From: Branchiibius hedensis
GTDB lineage: Bacteria > Actinomycetota > Actinomycetes > Actinomycetales > Dermatophilaceae
Direction: 5' to 3'
DNA length: 64,000 nucleotides
NCBI RefSeq assembly: GCF_900108585.1
Contig: NZ_UESZ01000001.1
Coordinates: 2,170,001-2,234,000 of the forward strand
Part shown: positions 55,515 through 63,689 of the stretch, piece after piece
Layout: every line of letters begins with the position of its first letter
Position numbering within the stretch: the first letter of the stretch is position 1
Made by a program: the position numbers and the translations under genes
The notes under the pieces: generated by a model
What the model was told of the DNA's origin: nothing
Databases searched by the model: none
What the model saw: the letters and a program-made list of their open reading frames with translations, nothing else

Positions 55515-56644
55515 TACGCCCCCACGAACGTGCGCACCGAGTCGATCACCCGGTCCACGTCGGCGTCGGTGAGGTCGGGGAACATCGGCAGGCTGATCTC
55601 CTGGGCCGAGTACGCCTCGGCGATCGGGAACTGACCCTTGCGCCAGCCGAGGTCGGCGAAGATCGGTTGGGTGTGGACCGGGATGTAGTTGACCTGGACC
55701 CCGATTCCGTCCGCGTGCAGATGCTCGAACAGCTCCCGGCGACGGCCATCGAGGATCCGCAGCGGATACAGATGCCACACCGGCTCGGCCCCGGCCCGGT
55801 GGGCGGGGGTGCGCAGCACGTCGATGTCTGCGAGTGCGGCGTTGTAGCGGTCGGTGATCTCCTGCCGCCGCGCCTTGAACTGGGCGAGCCGGCCTAGCTG
55901 CGAGGACCCGAGGGCCGCCAGCACATCCGGCAACCGGTAGTTCAGGCCGAGACTGTGCACCTCGTAGTACCACGGACCTTCATCGGTTACCCGCAGCTTG
56001 GCCTCGTCGCGGGTGTACCCGATCCCTTTGAAATTCCTTGCCGCAGCGAGAAGTTCGTCACTGGGTGAGACGACCGCGCCGCCCTCGGCGGTGGTGAGGT
56101 TCTTGGTGGGGAAGAACGAGAAGGTGGTCAGGTCGGCCAGCGCTCCGACCGGCACACCGTCCAACGATCCGCCAACACTGTGCGCGGCGTCCTCGAGCAG
56201 CACCGCCCCTGCGTCGTGGGCCACCTTGGCCAGCGCGGGCGCATCGATCGGGTGGCCGCCGTAATCGACGCCGGCGATGACCTTGGTGCGATCGGTGACC
56301 GCGGCCGCGGCGGCGTCGGGGTCGAGGTTGCCGGTGTCCTCGCTGACGTCCGCGAAGACCACCCGGGCGCCCTGCCACATCGCGGTGGTCGCCGTGGCGA
56401 AGAAGGTCAACGGTGTGGTGATCACTTCGTCCCCGGGCCCGACCCCTGAAGCGGCGTACGCCGTGTGCAGGGCTGCCGTGCCGGACGTCACCGCAACCGC
56501 GGGGCCAGGCACGCCGGCCACGGCCGCGACGTCCTTCTCGAACTGCGCGACCGCCGGCCCGGTGGTCAACCAGTTTCCGCGCAGCACTTCAGCGACCGCG
56601 GCGATGTCGTTCTCGTCGATCGATTGCCGCCCGTACGGGAGCAT
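55514..56644 (-). CDS. pseC: UDP-4-amino-4,6-dideoxy-N-acetyl-L-altrosamine transaminase
   Basis: A 376-residue DegT-family aminotransferase. It begins with the PseC signature MLPYGRQSIDENDIAAV, followed by GNWLTTGPAVAQFE. SGTAALH binds PLP phosphate, EDAAHSVGG carries the PLP-ring Asp, and K181 in TFSFFPTKNLTTAEGGA is the PLP lysine. PseC transfers an amino group from glutamate to C4 of the PseB product. It shares the junction base with pseB and overlaps the next gene by one base. Confidence 0.93.
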   Translation of the reverse strand: MLPYGRQSIDENDIAAVAEVLRGNWLTTGPAVAQFEKDVAAVAGVPGPAVAVTSGTAALHTAYAASGVGPGDEVITTPLTFFATATTAMWQGARVVFADVSEDTGNLDPDAAAAAVTDRTKVIAGVDYGGHPIDAPALAKVAHDAGAVLLEDAAHSVGGSLDGVPVGALADLTTFSFFPTKNLTTAEGGAVVSPSDELLAAARNFKGIGYTRDEAKLRVTDEGPWYYEVHSLGLNYRLPDVLAALGSSQLGRLAQFKARRQEITDRYNAALADIDVLRTPAHRAGAEPVWHLYPLRILDGRRRELFEHLHADGIGVQVNYIPVHTQPIFADLGWRKGQFPIAEAYSAQEISLPMFPDLTDADVDRVIDSVRTFVGA

Positions 56645-57633
56645 CAGACTCCCGACTCCAGGACGCGGCGGATGTCCTCAGCGGAGTACCACAAGTCGTT
56701 CTTGTCCGAGGAGCAGTGGAATCCCTCGGGCACCGGCACGGCGTTCTCGATGGGCTTGTATCCCCAGGTCGCCAGCTCCGGCTCGAGGACGTAGTACTTG
56801 CCGTCCTGGACGATGACCGCCCGGCGGCCCTCCTCCGGGGAGATCATTTCCTCGTGCAGCTTCTCCCCGGGGCGCAGGCCGATGTCGTGCATCTTGGCGC
56901 CCGGTGCGATGGCTTGGGCCAGGTCCGTGACCTTGTGGGAGGGGATGTGCGGCACGACCAGCTCGCCGCCCTGCATCATCTCGAAGGTGTCCAGCACCAT
57001 CTGGACGGCCTGCGGCAGCGTGATCAGGAACCGGGTGCAGCGCAGATCGGTGATCGGCAGCGACTCGCCCGCAGCGTGCAGCGCCCGGAACTTGGGGATG
57101 ATCGATCCGCGTGAGCCCGTGACGTTGCCGTAGCGGACCACGGCGAACCGGGTCTCGTACGCGGCGGCGTAGTGGTTGCCCAGGATGAAGATCTTGTCGG
57201 CGGTCAGCTTGGTCGCGCCGTACAGGTTGATCGGGCTGGACGCCTTGTCGGTGGACAGCGCCACGACCTTCTTCACGCCCGCGTCGATGGACGCCTCGAC
57301 GACGTTCTGGCTGCCCATCACGTTGGTCTTGACGAACTCGAACGGGTTGTACTCGCCGGTGTCGACCTGCTTCAACGCCGCAGCGTGCACCACGTAGTCG
57401 ACCTGGTGCATGGCGCGCTCCAGCCGCGGCAGGTCGCGCACGTCACCGATGAACCACCGCAGACGCGGGTCGTCGCCGAACTGCTGACGGACCTCCCACT
57501 GCTTGAGCTCGTCGCGGGAGTAGATGACGATCCGCTTCGGCCCGACATCGTCGAGGAGCCGGGTGATCAAGGCCTTGCCGAAGGAACCGGTACCACCGGT
57601 GATCAGGATGGACGAACCCTGCAGGATGCTCAC
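56644..57633 (-). CDS. pseB: UDP-N-acetylglucosamine 4,6-dehydratase (inverting)
   Basis: A 329-residue SDR of the FlaA1/PseB type, first step of pseudaminate synthesis: UDP-GlcNAc to UDP-2-acetamido-2,6-dideoxy-L-arabino-hexos-4-ulose. NADP loop TGGTGSFG (12-19). The active site ALSTDKASSPINLYGATK has T128-D129-K130 and Y138/K142, the arrangement of the C5-inverting enzymes. The GTG at 57633 (MSILQGSSILITG) starts the operon pseB-pseC-GT-B-like. It diverges from pseG across 117 bp. Confidence 0.95.
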   Translation of the reverse strand: MSILQGSSILITGGTGSFGKALITRLLDDVGPKRIVIYSRDELKQWEVRQQFGDDPRLRWFIGDVRDLPRLERAMHQVDYVVHAAALKQVDTGEYNPFEFVKTNVMGSQNVVEASIDAGVKKVVALSTDKASSPINLYGATKLTADKIFILGNHYAAAYETRFAVVRYGNVTGSRGSIIPKFRALHAAGESLPITDLRCTRFLITLPQAVQMVLDTFEMMQGGELVVPHIPSHKVTDLAQAIAPGAKMHDIGLRPGEKLHEEMISPEEGRRAVIVQDGKYYVLEPELATWGYKPIENAVPVPEGFHCSSDKNDLWYSAEDIRRVLESGV

Positions 57634-57750
57634 GCTTACGTACTCTTCTCACTCGCTGGAGGTGCTCGGTAGAGGCGGCCGACACGGCAGCCAGACCACC
57701 GTAGAGGCTAGCATTTGGCCGCCCCCGTTCCCGTCATCTGAAGGACGCCC

Positions 57751-58758
57751 ATGAACCGCCCGCTTGTCGTGTTGCGGTGCGACGGCGGCGGCACGTATGG
57801 CGTGGGTCACGTCATGCGGCAACTGGCGCTCGCCGACGAGCTGCGCGCCCGTGGCGTGTCGGTGCAGGTCTGGGGCACGCTCACGGACACCCCCTGGCTG
57901 GTGGACCTGCTGGCTGACCGGCAGTTGGCCGTGCGTTCGGTGCCCGCCGACCCGCGGGCGCTGCGGGACGCCGCGCTCGACGCCGGCGCGTCGGCGCTGG
58001 TGCTCGACGGCTATCACCTGGACCCCACCACGGGCGCCACCCTGCGCGCCGCGGACCTCCCGGTGCTGGCCATGGTCGACTACTCCTTCGGCACCGAACA
58101 GGACGCCGACCTGTACGTCGATCAGAACCTCGGCGCCCAACCCCACTCCCCCCGGGCCCTGGCCGGGATCCAGTACGCGCTCTTCCGCGACGACGTCCTC
58201 GCCCTCCGCCGAAACACGGCCTCGCCCGCCGCGCCGTCGGCTGCGCACCGGGTCCTGGCGGTGTTCGGCGGCACCGACCCCTATGCGGCAGCGCCCGTCG
58301 TCGTTCCGGCGCTCATGGACACCGCCCTGCCGCTGCGGATCACTGCTGTCGCGGCCCGGGCAGAAATCGCCAGTGCGTTGCGATCGCTGCCGGTCAGGGA
58401 CGGCCAGGAACTGCGGGTCGTGCCGTCAACGCCCCAGTTGGCGGCGTTGGCAGCCGACTCGGACCTGGTCGTCAGCGCATCCGGTTCCTCGGTCTGGGAG
58501 TTCCTCTGCCTCGGAATCCCGACCGCGCTGGTCTGCGTCGTGGACAACCAGCAAGCCGGCTACGACGAGGCGGTGCGCCGGGAGGTGGTCGCCGGGTTGG
58601 GCCACCTGGACTCCTTTGACCGGGCGGCCGCAGCGACGACGTTGCGCTCATTGCTGGACCAGACGGACCGCCGGACCGCGCTGGCCGCGCGCGGCCAGCA
58701 GTTGGTCGACGGCCGCGGCCGCCAGCGGGTCGCGGACGCGTTGTTGAGCCTGATCTGA
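57751..58758 (+). CDS. pseG: UDP-2,4-diacetamido-2,4,6-trideoxy-L-altropyranose hydrolase
   Basis: A 335-residue GT-B-fold hydrolase that removes UDP from the PseH product, freeing the sugar for PseI. The N-terminal GVGHVMRQLALADELRARG contains the catalytic His20 in the GxGHxxR pattern; SASGSSVWEFLCLGIPTA is the UDP-binding loop and LVCVVDNQQ the family's QxxN-type block. GAAGG 6 bases before the ATG at 57751 supports the start. Convergent with the cytidylyltransferase gene, one base between stops. Confidence 0.92.
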   Translation: MNRPLVVLRCDGGGTYGVGHVMRQLALADELRARGVSVQVWGTLTDTPWLVDLLADRQLAVRSVPADPRALRDAALDAGASALVLDGYHLDPTTGATLRAADLPVLAMVDYSFGTEQDADLYVDQNLGAQPHSPRALAGIQYALFRDDVLALRRNTASPAAPSAAHRVLAVFGGTDPYAAAPVVVPALMDTALPLRITAVAARAEIASALRSLPVRDGQELRVVPSTPQLAALAADSDLVVSASGSSVWEFLCLGIPTALVCVVDNQQAGYDEAVRREVVAGLGHLDSFDRAAAATTLRSLLDQTDRRTALAARGQQLVDGRGRQRVADALLSLI

Positions 58759-58759
58759 G

Positions 58760-60109
58760 TCAGCTCACGGCGAACGAGGCCGCCTGTTGCTCCACCTGCT
58801 CCACCGAGACGGCAGGCAGGGACACCGAGGTCACGCGCGGGAACCCCCGAGCCGCCGAGTCCGCACAGGTGATGATCAGCTCTGCCGGTGCGTCGGAGAA
58901 CGAGTTCCGCCAGGCCGCCGGGATCCGCACGTACCCGATCCGCGGATCGGCGAACGCCGCCGCCAGCTGCGACGGGTCGTCGAGGGCGACACCGACCACC
59001 CGGCAACGGCCCTGCTCTTGAAGCGCCAGCAGTGCGGCGGCGCCACCACCGGACCACGACGTCCACGCCGTCCACGGCAGCAGCAACGCGTCCACCGACT
59101 TGCTCTGCAACTCACGCAGCGTGTTGTAGACCGATGCTTCGACCTCGGCGGCGGCCCACCCGGCGGACGCGCTGTCCGGCAGCGCGGACAGCGGGGCGAC
59201 CTGCGCCACCACCGACAGTCGCTCACTCAGGCCGTGCGCCAGGCTCTGGCCGATCCGGGCCGGGGCATCGCCGTACGTCACGTCGGTGTAGACGTGCGTG
59301 ACCCCCGCCATCGCGGCCGCATCCAACACCCGGGCGACCTTGGCCAGGTCGATCCCGCCGCCGAGCCCGGCTGCATCCAACACCCACGGCCCTTGGCCGA
59401 TCGGATTGGCCGTGGTGCCGGGCAGCGGTGAGGGCACCGCGCCACCGGCCTCGACGAAGCGATCCAGCAGGACCCGCCACGGAACTGCGAGCGGATCGGG
59501 CAATCCGCGCAGGGCCCGGGCCGCGACGGTGAAGTCGCGCAGCGTGTCGATGGTGCAGCGCAGCCGCTTGACCGGTCCGGTCAGGGGCGGGTTCACGGAC
59601 AGATCCGCGGTGTGCCGCCGGATCCAGGGCGTGACGTGCTCTCGGTCGTACGGATCGGTGGCGATCCGGTGGGCCTGGCGCAGGAGGCCGGCGCTGAACA
59701 CCTCGGCGCCGAGGCCGGTGATGTCGGTGACCGCGACGCGGATGTAGCGCTCCCCCGCCGCGTGCATGTCGTCGATCATCTGTTGCACGAACGACCCGTC
59801 CGGGACCACGTTGTCGCCGGTCAGTCGGACCACCAGGTCGTCGTCGGCCAGATCCCGTGTCGCGTCGTAGAACCGTCGGAGCGGGTCGTGCAGGGAACCG
59901 CGGAACACCGCGACCCCGATCTCACCCAGGGCGTCGGCGATGGCGTCGTCCTCGGGCTGATCGCTGGTCGCCACCACGACATCGAGTCCGGTGTTGCCGG
60001 CCCGTCGGGCCGCGAGCGCCACGACGGGCTGACCGGCGACCGTGAGTAACGCCTTGCCGGGCAGGCGGGACGAGGACAGTCGGGACTGCAGAAGAACGCG
60101 GGTGGCCAC
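58760..60109 (-). CDS. pseF: PseF-type cytidylyltransferase fused to aldo/keto-reductase-like domain
   Basis: A 449-residue fusion. Residues 1 to about 240 are an SpsF-type nucleotidyltransferase (LLQSRLSSSRLPGKALLTV; VVRLTGDNVVPD) that would activate pseudaminate with CTP. The rest is aldo/keto-reductase-like: VLDAAGLGG, HVYTDVTYGDAPARIGQSL (Tyr retained), ending with SVEQVEQQAASF. Catalytic Asp and Lys are not convincing, so the second domain may be sugar-binding or an unusual reductase. GTG at 60109 starts only 21 bp from the divergent Gfo/Idh gene, so leaderless transcripts or overlapping promoters are expected. Confidence 0.85.
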   Translation of the reverse strand: MATRVLLQSRLSSSRLPGKALLTVAGQPVVALAARRAGNTGLDVVVATSDQPEDDAIADALGEIGVAVFRGSLHDPLRRFYDATRDLADDDLVVRLTGDNVVPDGSFVQQMIDDMHAAGERYIRVAVTDITGLGAEVFSAGLLRQAHRIATDPYDREHVTPWIRRHTADLSVNPPLTGPVKRLRCTIDTLRDFTVAARALRGLPDPLAVPWRVLLDRFVEAGGAVPSPLPGTTANPIGQGPWVLDAAGLGGGIDLAKVARVLDAAAMAGVTHVYTDVTYGDAPARIGQSLAHGLSERLSVVAQVAPLSALPDSASAGWAAAEVEASVYNTLRELQSKSVDALLLPWTAWTSWSGGGAAALLALQEQGRCRVVGVALDDPSQLAAAFADPRIGYVRIPAAWRNSFSDAPAELIITCADSAARGFPRVTSVSLPAVSVEQVEQQAASFAVS

Positions 60110-60130
60110 GGTTGATGAAACTATCGGATT

Positions 60131-61135
60131 GTGATCACGTTGCCTCGCAGCCGCACCCCGGACCCGACGACCGCGCCGCCGCTGCGTTGGGGTTTCAGTG
60201 CCCCCGGCGGCATCGCCGCCACGATGGCCGCCACCATGCACGCGAACTCCCGCCAACGGGTCGTGGCGGTCGCCTCCCGTTCGCAGGAACGGGCGGACGG
60301 TTTTGCGCGCGAGTTCGGCGTCGAGCGGGCGTACGACGATCTGGCCGCGATGTGCGCCGACCCGAGGGTGGACGCGGTCTACGTCGCGTCCCCGCACTCC
60401 AGCCATCTCGAGCAGGCGCTGATCGCGATCGAGGCAGGTAAGCACGTCCTGGTGGAGAAGGCCTTCACCGTCGACGCGGGGCAGGCCCGGCAACTCATCG
60501 AGGCCGCCGGCAACCACAACGTCACCTGTATGGAGGCGATGTGGACCCGGTTCCTACCGGGCCACGACGTCGTACGCCAGCTGCTCGCCGACGGTGCGTT
60601 GGGGCAGCTCGAAGCGGTGTACGCCGATCACGGTCAGTGGTTCGCCTACGACCCGCAGCATCGCCTGTTCAACCCGGATCTGGCTGGTGGGGCGCTCCTC
60701 GACCTGGGTATCTACCCGGTGTCGTTCGCCGCGTTCGCCCTCGGCACCGCGCTACTTATCCGGGCCAGTGGCCGCCCGGCACCGACCGGCGTCGACGGTC
60801 ACGTGAGCATCGTGGCCACCCGGGACGCTGCGACGGCGGTCCTGGACACCACGCTGTTCGCCCGCACGCCCACCACGGCCTCCATCAGCGGCACGCAGGC
60901 CCGCCTGGAGTTCGCCGCCGACTTCTACACCCCCACCCCCATCACGCTGGTCACGCGGGACGGCGACACGACGACGATCGACCCCGGCCCGCTGCGCCGA
61001 CATGAGGGATTGGTCTATGAGGCAACGCATTTCGCGCAACTGGTCGCCGATGACCGTCGCGAGTCGCCGTTGCTGCCGCTGGCCGAGACGGCCGCGATCA
61101 TGGGTCTGCTCGACGACATCCGGGCGCAGCTGTGA
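60131..61135 (+). CDS. Gfo/Idh/MocA family oxidoreductase
   Basis: A 334-residue NAD(P)-dependent sugar or cyclitol oxidoreductase. The nucleotide domain runs WGFSAPGGIAATMAATM (a changed GxGxxA loop), then YVASPHSSH and GKHVLVEKAFTVD; the substrate domain has GGALLDLGIYP. EKAFTVD replaces the usual EKP, keeping the catalytic Lys. Substrate is unknown; context suggests a nucleotide sugar of the glycan. It starts with GTG at 60131 and overlaps the TIGR03089 gene by 4 bp. Confidence 0.88.
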   Translation: MITLPRSRTPDPTTAPPLRWGFSAPGGIAATMAATMHANSRQRVVAVASRSQERADGFAREFGVERAYDDLAAMCADPRVDAVYVASPHSSHLEQALIAIEAGKHVLVEKAFTVDAGQARQLIEAAGNHNVTCMEAMWTRFLPGHDVVRQLLADGALGQLEAVYADHGQWFAYDPQHRLFNPDLAGGALLDLGIYPVSFAAFALGTALLIRASGRPAPTGVDGHVSIVATRDAATAVLDTTLFARTPTTASISGTQARLEFAADFYTPTPITLVTRDGDTTTIDPGPLRRHEGLVYEATHFAQLVADDRRESPLLPLAETAAIMGLLDDIRAQL

Positions 61136-61734
61136 TCCCGCTGCTGCGCAACCTCGCGGCCGACAACGCCCGGCCACGGGTCACCTACTACAACGACGCC
61201 ACCGGCGAACGCATCGAGTTGTCCGGCTCGACCGTGCTGCGCTGGGTCAACAAGGCGGCCAACTGGTTGCAGGACGAGATGGACGCAGGACCGGGCACGA
61301 GCGTGCACGTCGACCTCCCCGCCGACCACTGGCGAGCGGTCTACTGGATCCTGGCCACCTGGGCGGTGGGCGCAGTCCTCAGCGACGATCCGGACGCGGA
61401 CATCCGGATCGGGTTGGACGACCCGACCGCGGACCTGTCCGAGCCCGAAGCTTCCCTCGCCCCCTCGGACATCACCAGCCAGCCGGACGCGTTCACGGCG
61501 TACGTCGATCCGGCACCGGAGGATCTGGCCGTCGACCTGGGCGGCGCGCAGGTGCCGTACGCCGCGTTGCTGGCGACCGCCCCCCGACAGACCCCCCGGG
61601 TGCTGGTCACCGGGGATCTGGCCCAGACGCTCCTGACGACGTACGCGCGTGACGGATCGGTGATCCTGCTGCGGAACGAGGATGTCGACAAGAGGGCGGC
61701 GCGGCTCCTGGCCGAAGGGCTGCCCTTGGCCTAG
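61132..61734 (+). CDS. TIGR03089 family protein
   Basis: A 200-residue protein of the actinobacterial TIGR03089 family, which looks like a truncated N-terminal part of AMP-binding enzymes: TYYNDATGERIELSGSTVLR, WVNKAANWLQDEMDAGPG and HWRAVYWILATWAVGAVL. No adenylation loop is present, so it is unlikely to activate a substrate. It is often near cell-wall glycan genes. Start GTG at 61132 overlaps the Gfo/Idh gene. Its stop shares a CTAG with the stop of the opposing ABC ATPase. Confidence 0.88.
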   Translation: MIPLLRNLAADNARPRVTYYNDATGERIELSGSTVLRWVNKAANWLQDEMDAGPGTSVHVDLPADHWRAVYWILATWAVGAVLSDDPDADIRIGLDDPTADLSEPEASLAPSDITSQPDAFTAYVDPAPEDLAVDLGGAQVPYAALLATAPRQTPRVLVTGDLAQTLLTTYARDGSVILLRNEDVDKRAARLLAEGLPLA

Positions 61735-62798
61735 CCGACCGCCCGGCGCCGATCGGCCTCGTTCTGGATCGCCGTGCGCTCGGCTTCGCGCTTGAGCCGG
61801 CGTTTGATCTGGTCGTCGGTGCGCTTGAGCCGCCGGTCGGTCACTTCTTCGTCGGTGGGCAACTGGTAGTTGTCGCCCATCAACTCGGACAGGTACCGGT
61901 CCATGATTTCGTCCATCGGTCCGTCGCCGACGAGGTGCCCGCCGTTGAGGTAGAGCCCGCGGGTGCAGAACCGCAGCAGGTCCGGGCCGGAGTGCGAGAC
62001 CAGGAAGAGCGTTCTGCCCTGATCCAGCAGGCTTTCCATCCGGTTGTAGCACTTCTCCCGGAAGGCCGCGTCGCCGACGGCCAGCACCTCATCGACCAGG
62101 ATGATCGGTTCGTCCAGGCAGGTGATGACGGCGAATCCGAGCCGCACCTGCATACCGGAGCTGAAGTGCCGGTACGGGACGTCCAAACCAGCCCGCACCT
62201 GCGGACCGGCGAAGTCCACGATGTCGTCCCAGCGCTCCTCCACCTGCTCCTTGCTCATGCCGTGCAAGCCGGCCGTGAGGTAGATGTTCTCCCGAGCGCT
62301 GAGTTCGCCGACGAAGCCACCGGTGAGTTCGATCAGCGGCGCAACCCCCTCGTGCACCTTCGCCCGGCCCTCGTCGGGAAGCAGCGTGCCGGCGATCAAC
62401 TTCAGCAGCGTGGACTTGCCACCACCGTTGCCGCCGACCAGACCGACGGCTTCACCGCGGCCGACTCGGAAGTTGAGATTGCGCAACGCCCAGAACGTAT
62501 CCCGCTTGTGCGCGCTCTTGCCGGTGAAGACGATCTCCCGCAACGACAGGTTCCGTTTGCGCCCACGCAGGAACTCGATGCCCAAATCCTCGACCTCGAT
62601 GACCGGCTCACCGGGCTTGGTCTTCCAGGTGACCGTCGACTCGACGGGCGGCAGGTCGTAGTCGTCGATGTGATGCTTGTGCTCGGGGTCGTAACCCGCG
62701 GGGTCGTTGGCCTTGCGGATCGGGCGCCAGCGCAGTTTGCCGTTCTCGCCCATGATCGGCTCACCGATCGGGCCGAGGGGTGGCGACTGATCGGTCAT
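61731..62798 (-). CDS. Polysaccharide/teichoic-acid ABC exporter ATP-binding protein
   Basis: A 355-residue Wzt/TagH-type ATPase. Walker A GGNGGGKST, signature FSSGMQVRL, Walker B IILVDEVLAVGD and the switch His in FLVSHSGPDL are intact. A 65-residue N-terminal extension (with KLRWRPIRKANDPAGYDPEH) and a charged C-terminal tail lie outside the ATPase core; C-terminal extensions bind glycan ends in some Wzt proteins. The permease gene is 1 bp upstream, so both form an exporter that would move a lipid-linked glycan to the cell surface. Confidence 0.93.
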   Translation of the reverse strand: MTDQSPPLGPIGEPIMGENGKLRWRPIRKANDPAGYDPEHKHHIDDYDLPPVESTVTWKTKPGEPVIEVEDLGIEFLRGRKRNLSLREIVFTGKSAHKRDTFWALRNLNFRVGRGEAVGLVGGNGGGKSTLLKLIAGTLLPDEGRAKVHEGVAPLIELTGGFVGELSARENIYLTAGLHGMSKEQVEERWDDIVDFAGPQVRAGLDVPYRHFSSGMQVRLGFAVITCLDEPIILVDEVLAVGDAAFREKCYNRMESLLDQGRTLFLVSHSGPDLLRFCTRGLYLNGGHLVGDGPMDEIMDRYLSELMGDNYQLPTDEEVTDRRLKRTDDQIKRRLKREAERTAIQNEADRRRAVG

Positions 62799-62799
62799 C

Positions 62800-63642
62800 T
62801 CAGATCTCCTTGAGAACCGGGGATTCGAGCCTACGGAAAACCCACATGCCGAAGAACAGCCAGAAGACCGTGATGCCCGTGCAGGTCGCCCAGGCGAAGT
62901 AGTCCGGCCGGATCTCGGTGCTGAGGAAGCCCAGGCGATACATGTCGTTGATGCCGGTCAGCGGGTTGAACTGCAGGATCAGTTTCGCCCAGGCGTGTTC
63001 CTTGTCCAGCATGCCGACGGAGTAGACGATCGGGGTCAGGTAGAAACCCATCCGCAGCATGATCCGCACGATCCGGATGAAGTCATCGACCAGCGCCGTC
63101 ACCGGCGCCATGACCAGACCAAGACCGACGCACAGGAAGAACTCCAGGATCAACGCCGGTATCCACAGCACGAAGCGCCAGTTGAGGTGGATCTGATCAC
63201 CGGTGACCGCGAAGAGCAGGATGAAGGCGATCAGGATGGGCAGCGACATCAGGTGCTCGATGCCCTTGGCGATGACGACCCGGATGACCCACAGTTCCCG
63301 CGGCAGGTTGGTCGAACGCACCAGCAAGCGCTCGGAGTAGAGCGCGCGCGCGGTCTCGTTGATCGAGTTGTTGAACCAGTTCCAGGCGAGCAGACCGGCC
63401 AACAGGAACACCACATACGGCGCGCCCTGGGAGCGGCTGTGCGCGATGTCGTGCGAACCGGTCGTTTTGATGCTGTAGATGACACCGAAGACGAACCAAT
63501 AGACCAGCGTCATCGCCAACGGGTCGATCAGCGTCCACAGGTAGCCCAGGACACTGCGGGCGTACCGGACGCGCAGATCCCGCCGGACGAGTGTGCCGAG
63601 CACCTTGCGGTATTCGACGATCCTGCGGAGACGTTCGAGCAT
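62800..63642 (-). CDS. Polysaccharide/teichoic-acid ABC exporter permease
   Basis: A 280-residue ABC-2 type permease (Wzm/TagG) with six membrane helices. The amphipathic RRIVEYRKVLGTLVRRDLR-like N-terminus precedes SVLGYLWTLIDPLAMTLVYW; NPLTGINDMYRLGFL near the end is the family's conserved block. ATG at 63642 (MLERLRRIVEYRKV) is chosen because AAGGA lies 10 bases upstream and residues before it are not family-like. It pairs with the ATPase gene downstream. Confidence 0.93.
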   Translation of the reverse strand: MLERLRRIVEYRKVLGTLVRRDLRVRYARSVLGYLWTLIDPLAMTLVYWFVFGVIYSIKTTGSHDIAHSRSQGAPYVVFLLAGLLAWNWFNNSINETARALYSERLLVRSTNLPRELWVIRVVIAKGIEHLMSLPILIAFILLFAVTGDQIHLNWRFVLWIPALILEFFLCVGLGLVMAPVTALVDDFIRIVRIMLRMGFYLTPIVYSVGMLDKEHAWAKLILQFNPLTGINDMYRLGFLSTEIRPDYFAWATCTGITVFWLFFGMWVFRRLESPVLKEI

Positions 63643-63689
63643 TGACGTGTGATCCTTACGTGGTCGGGCGTGCCGGGTCAGGCTACCCG

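Noticed and set aside
49149-58758. Legionaminic acid or bacillosamine pathway instead of pseudaminic
   Set aside because: The dehydratase has the C5-inverting T-D-K/Y-K site, and PseC- and PseG-type signatures are present; the GDP-linked Leg genes and the retaining dehydratase are not seen.
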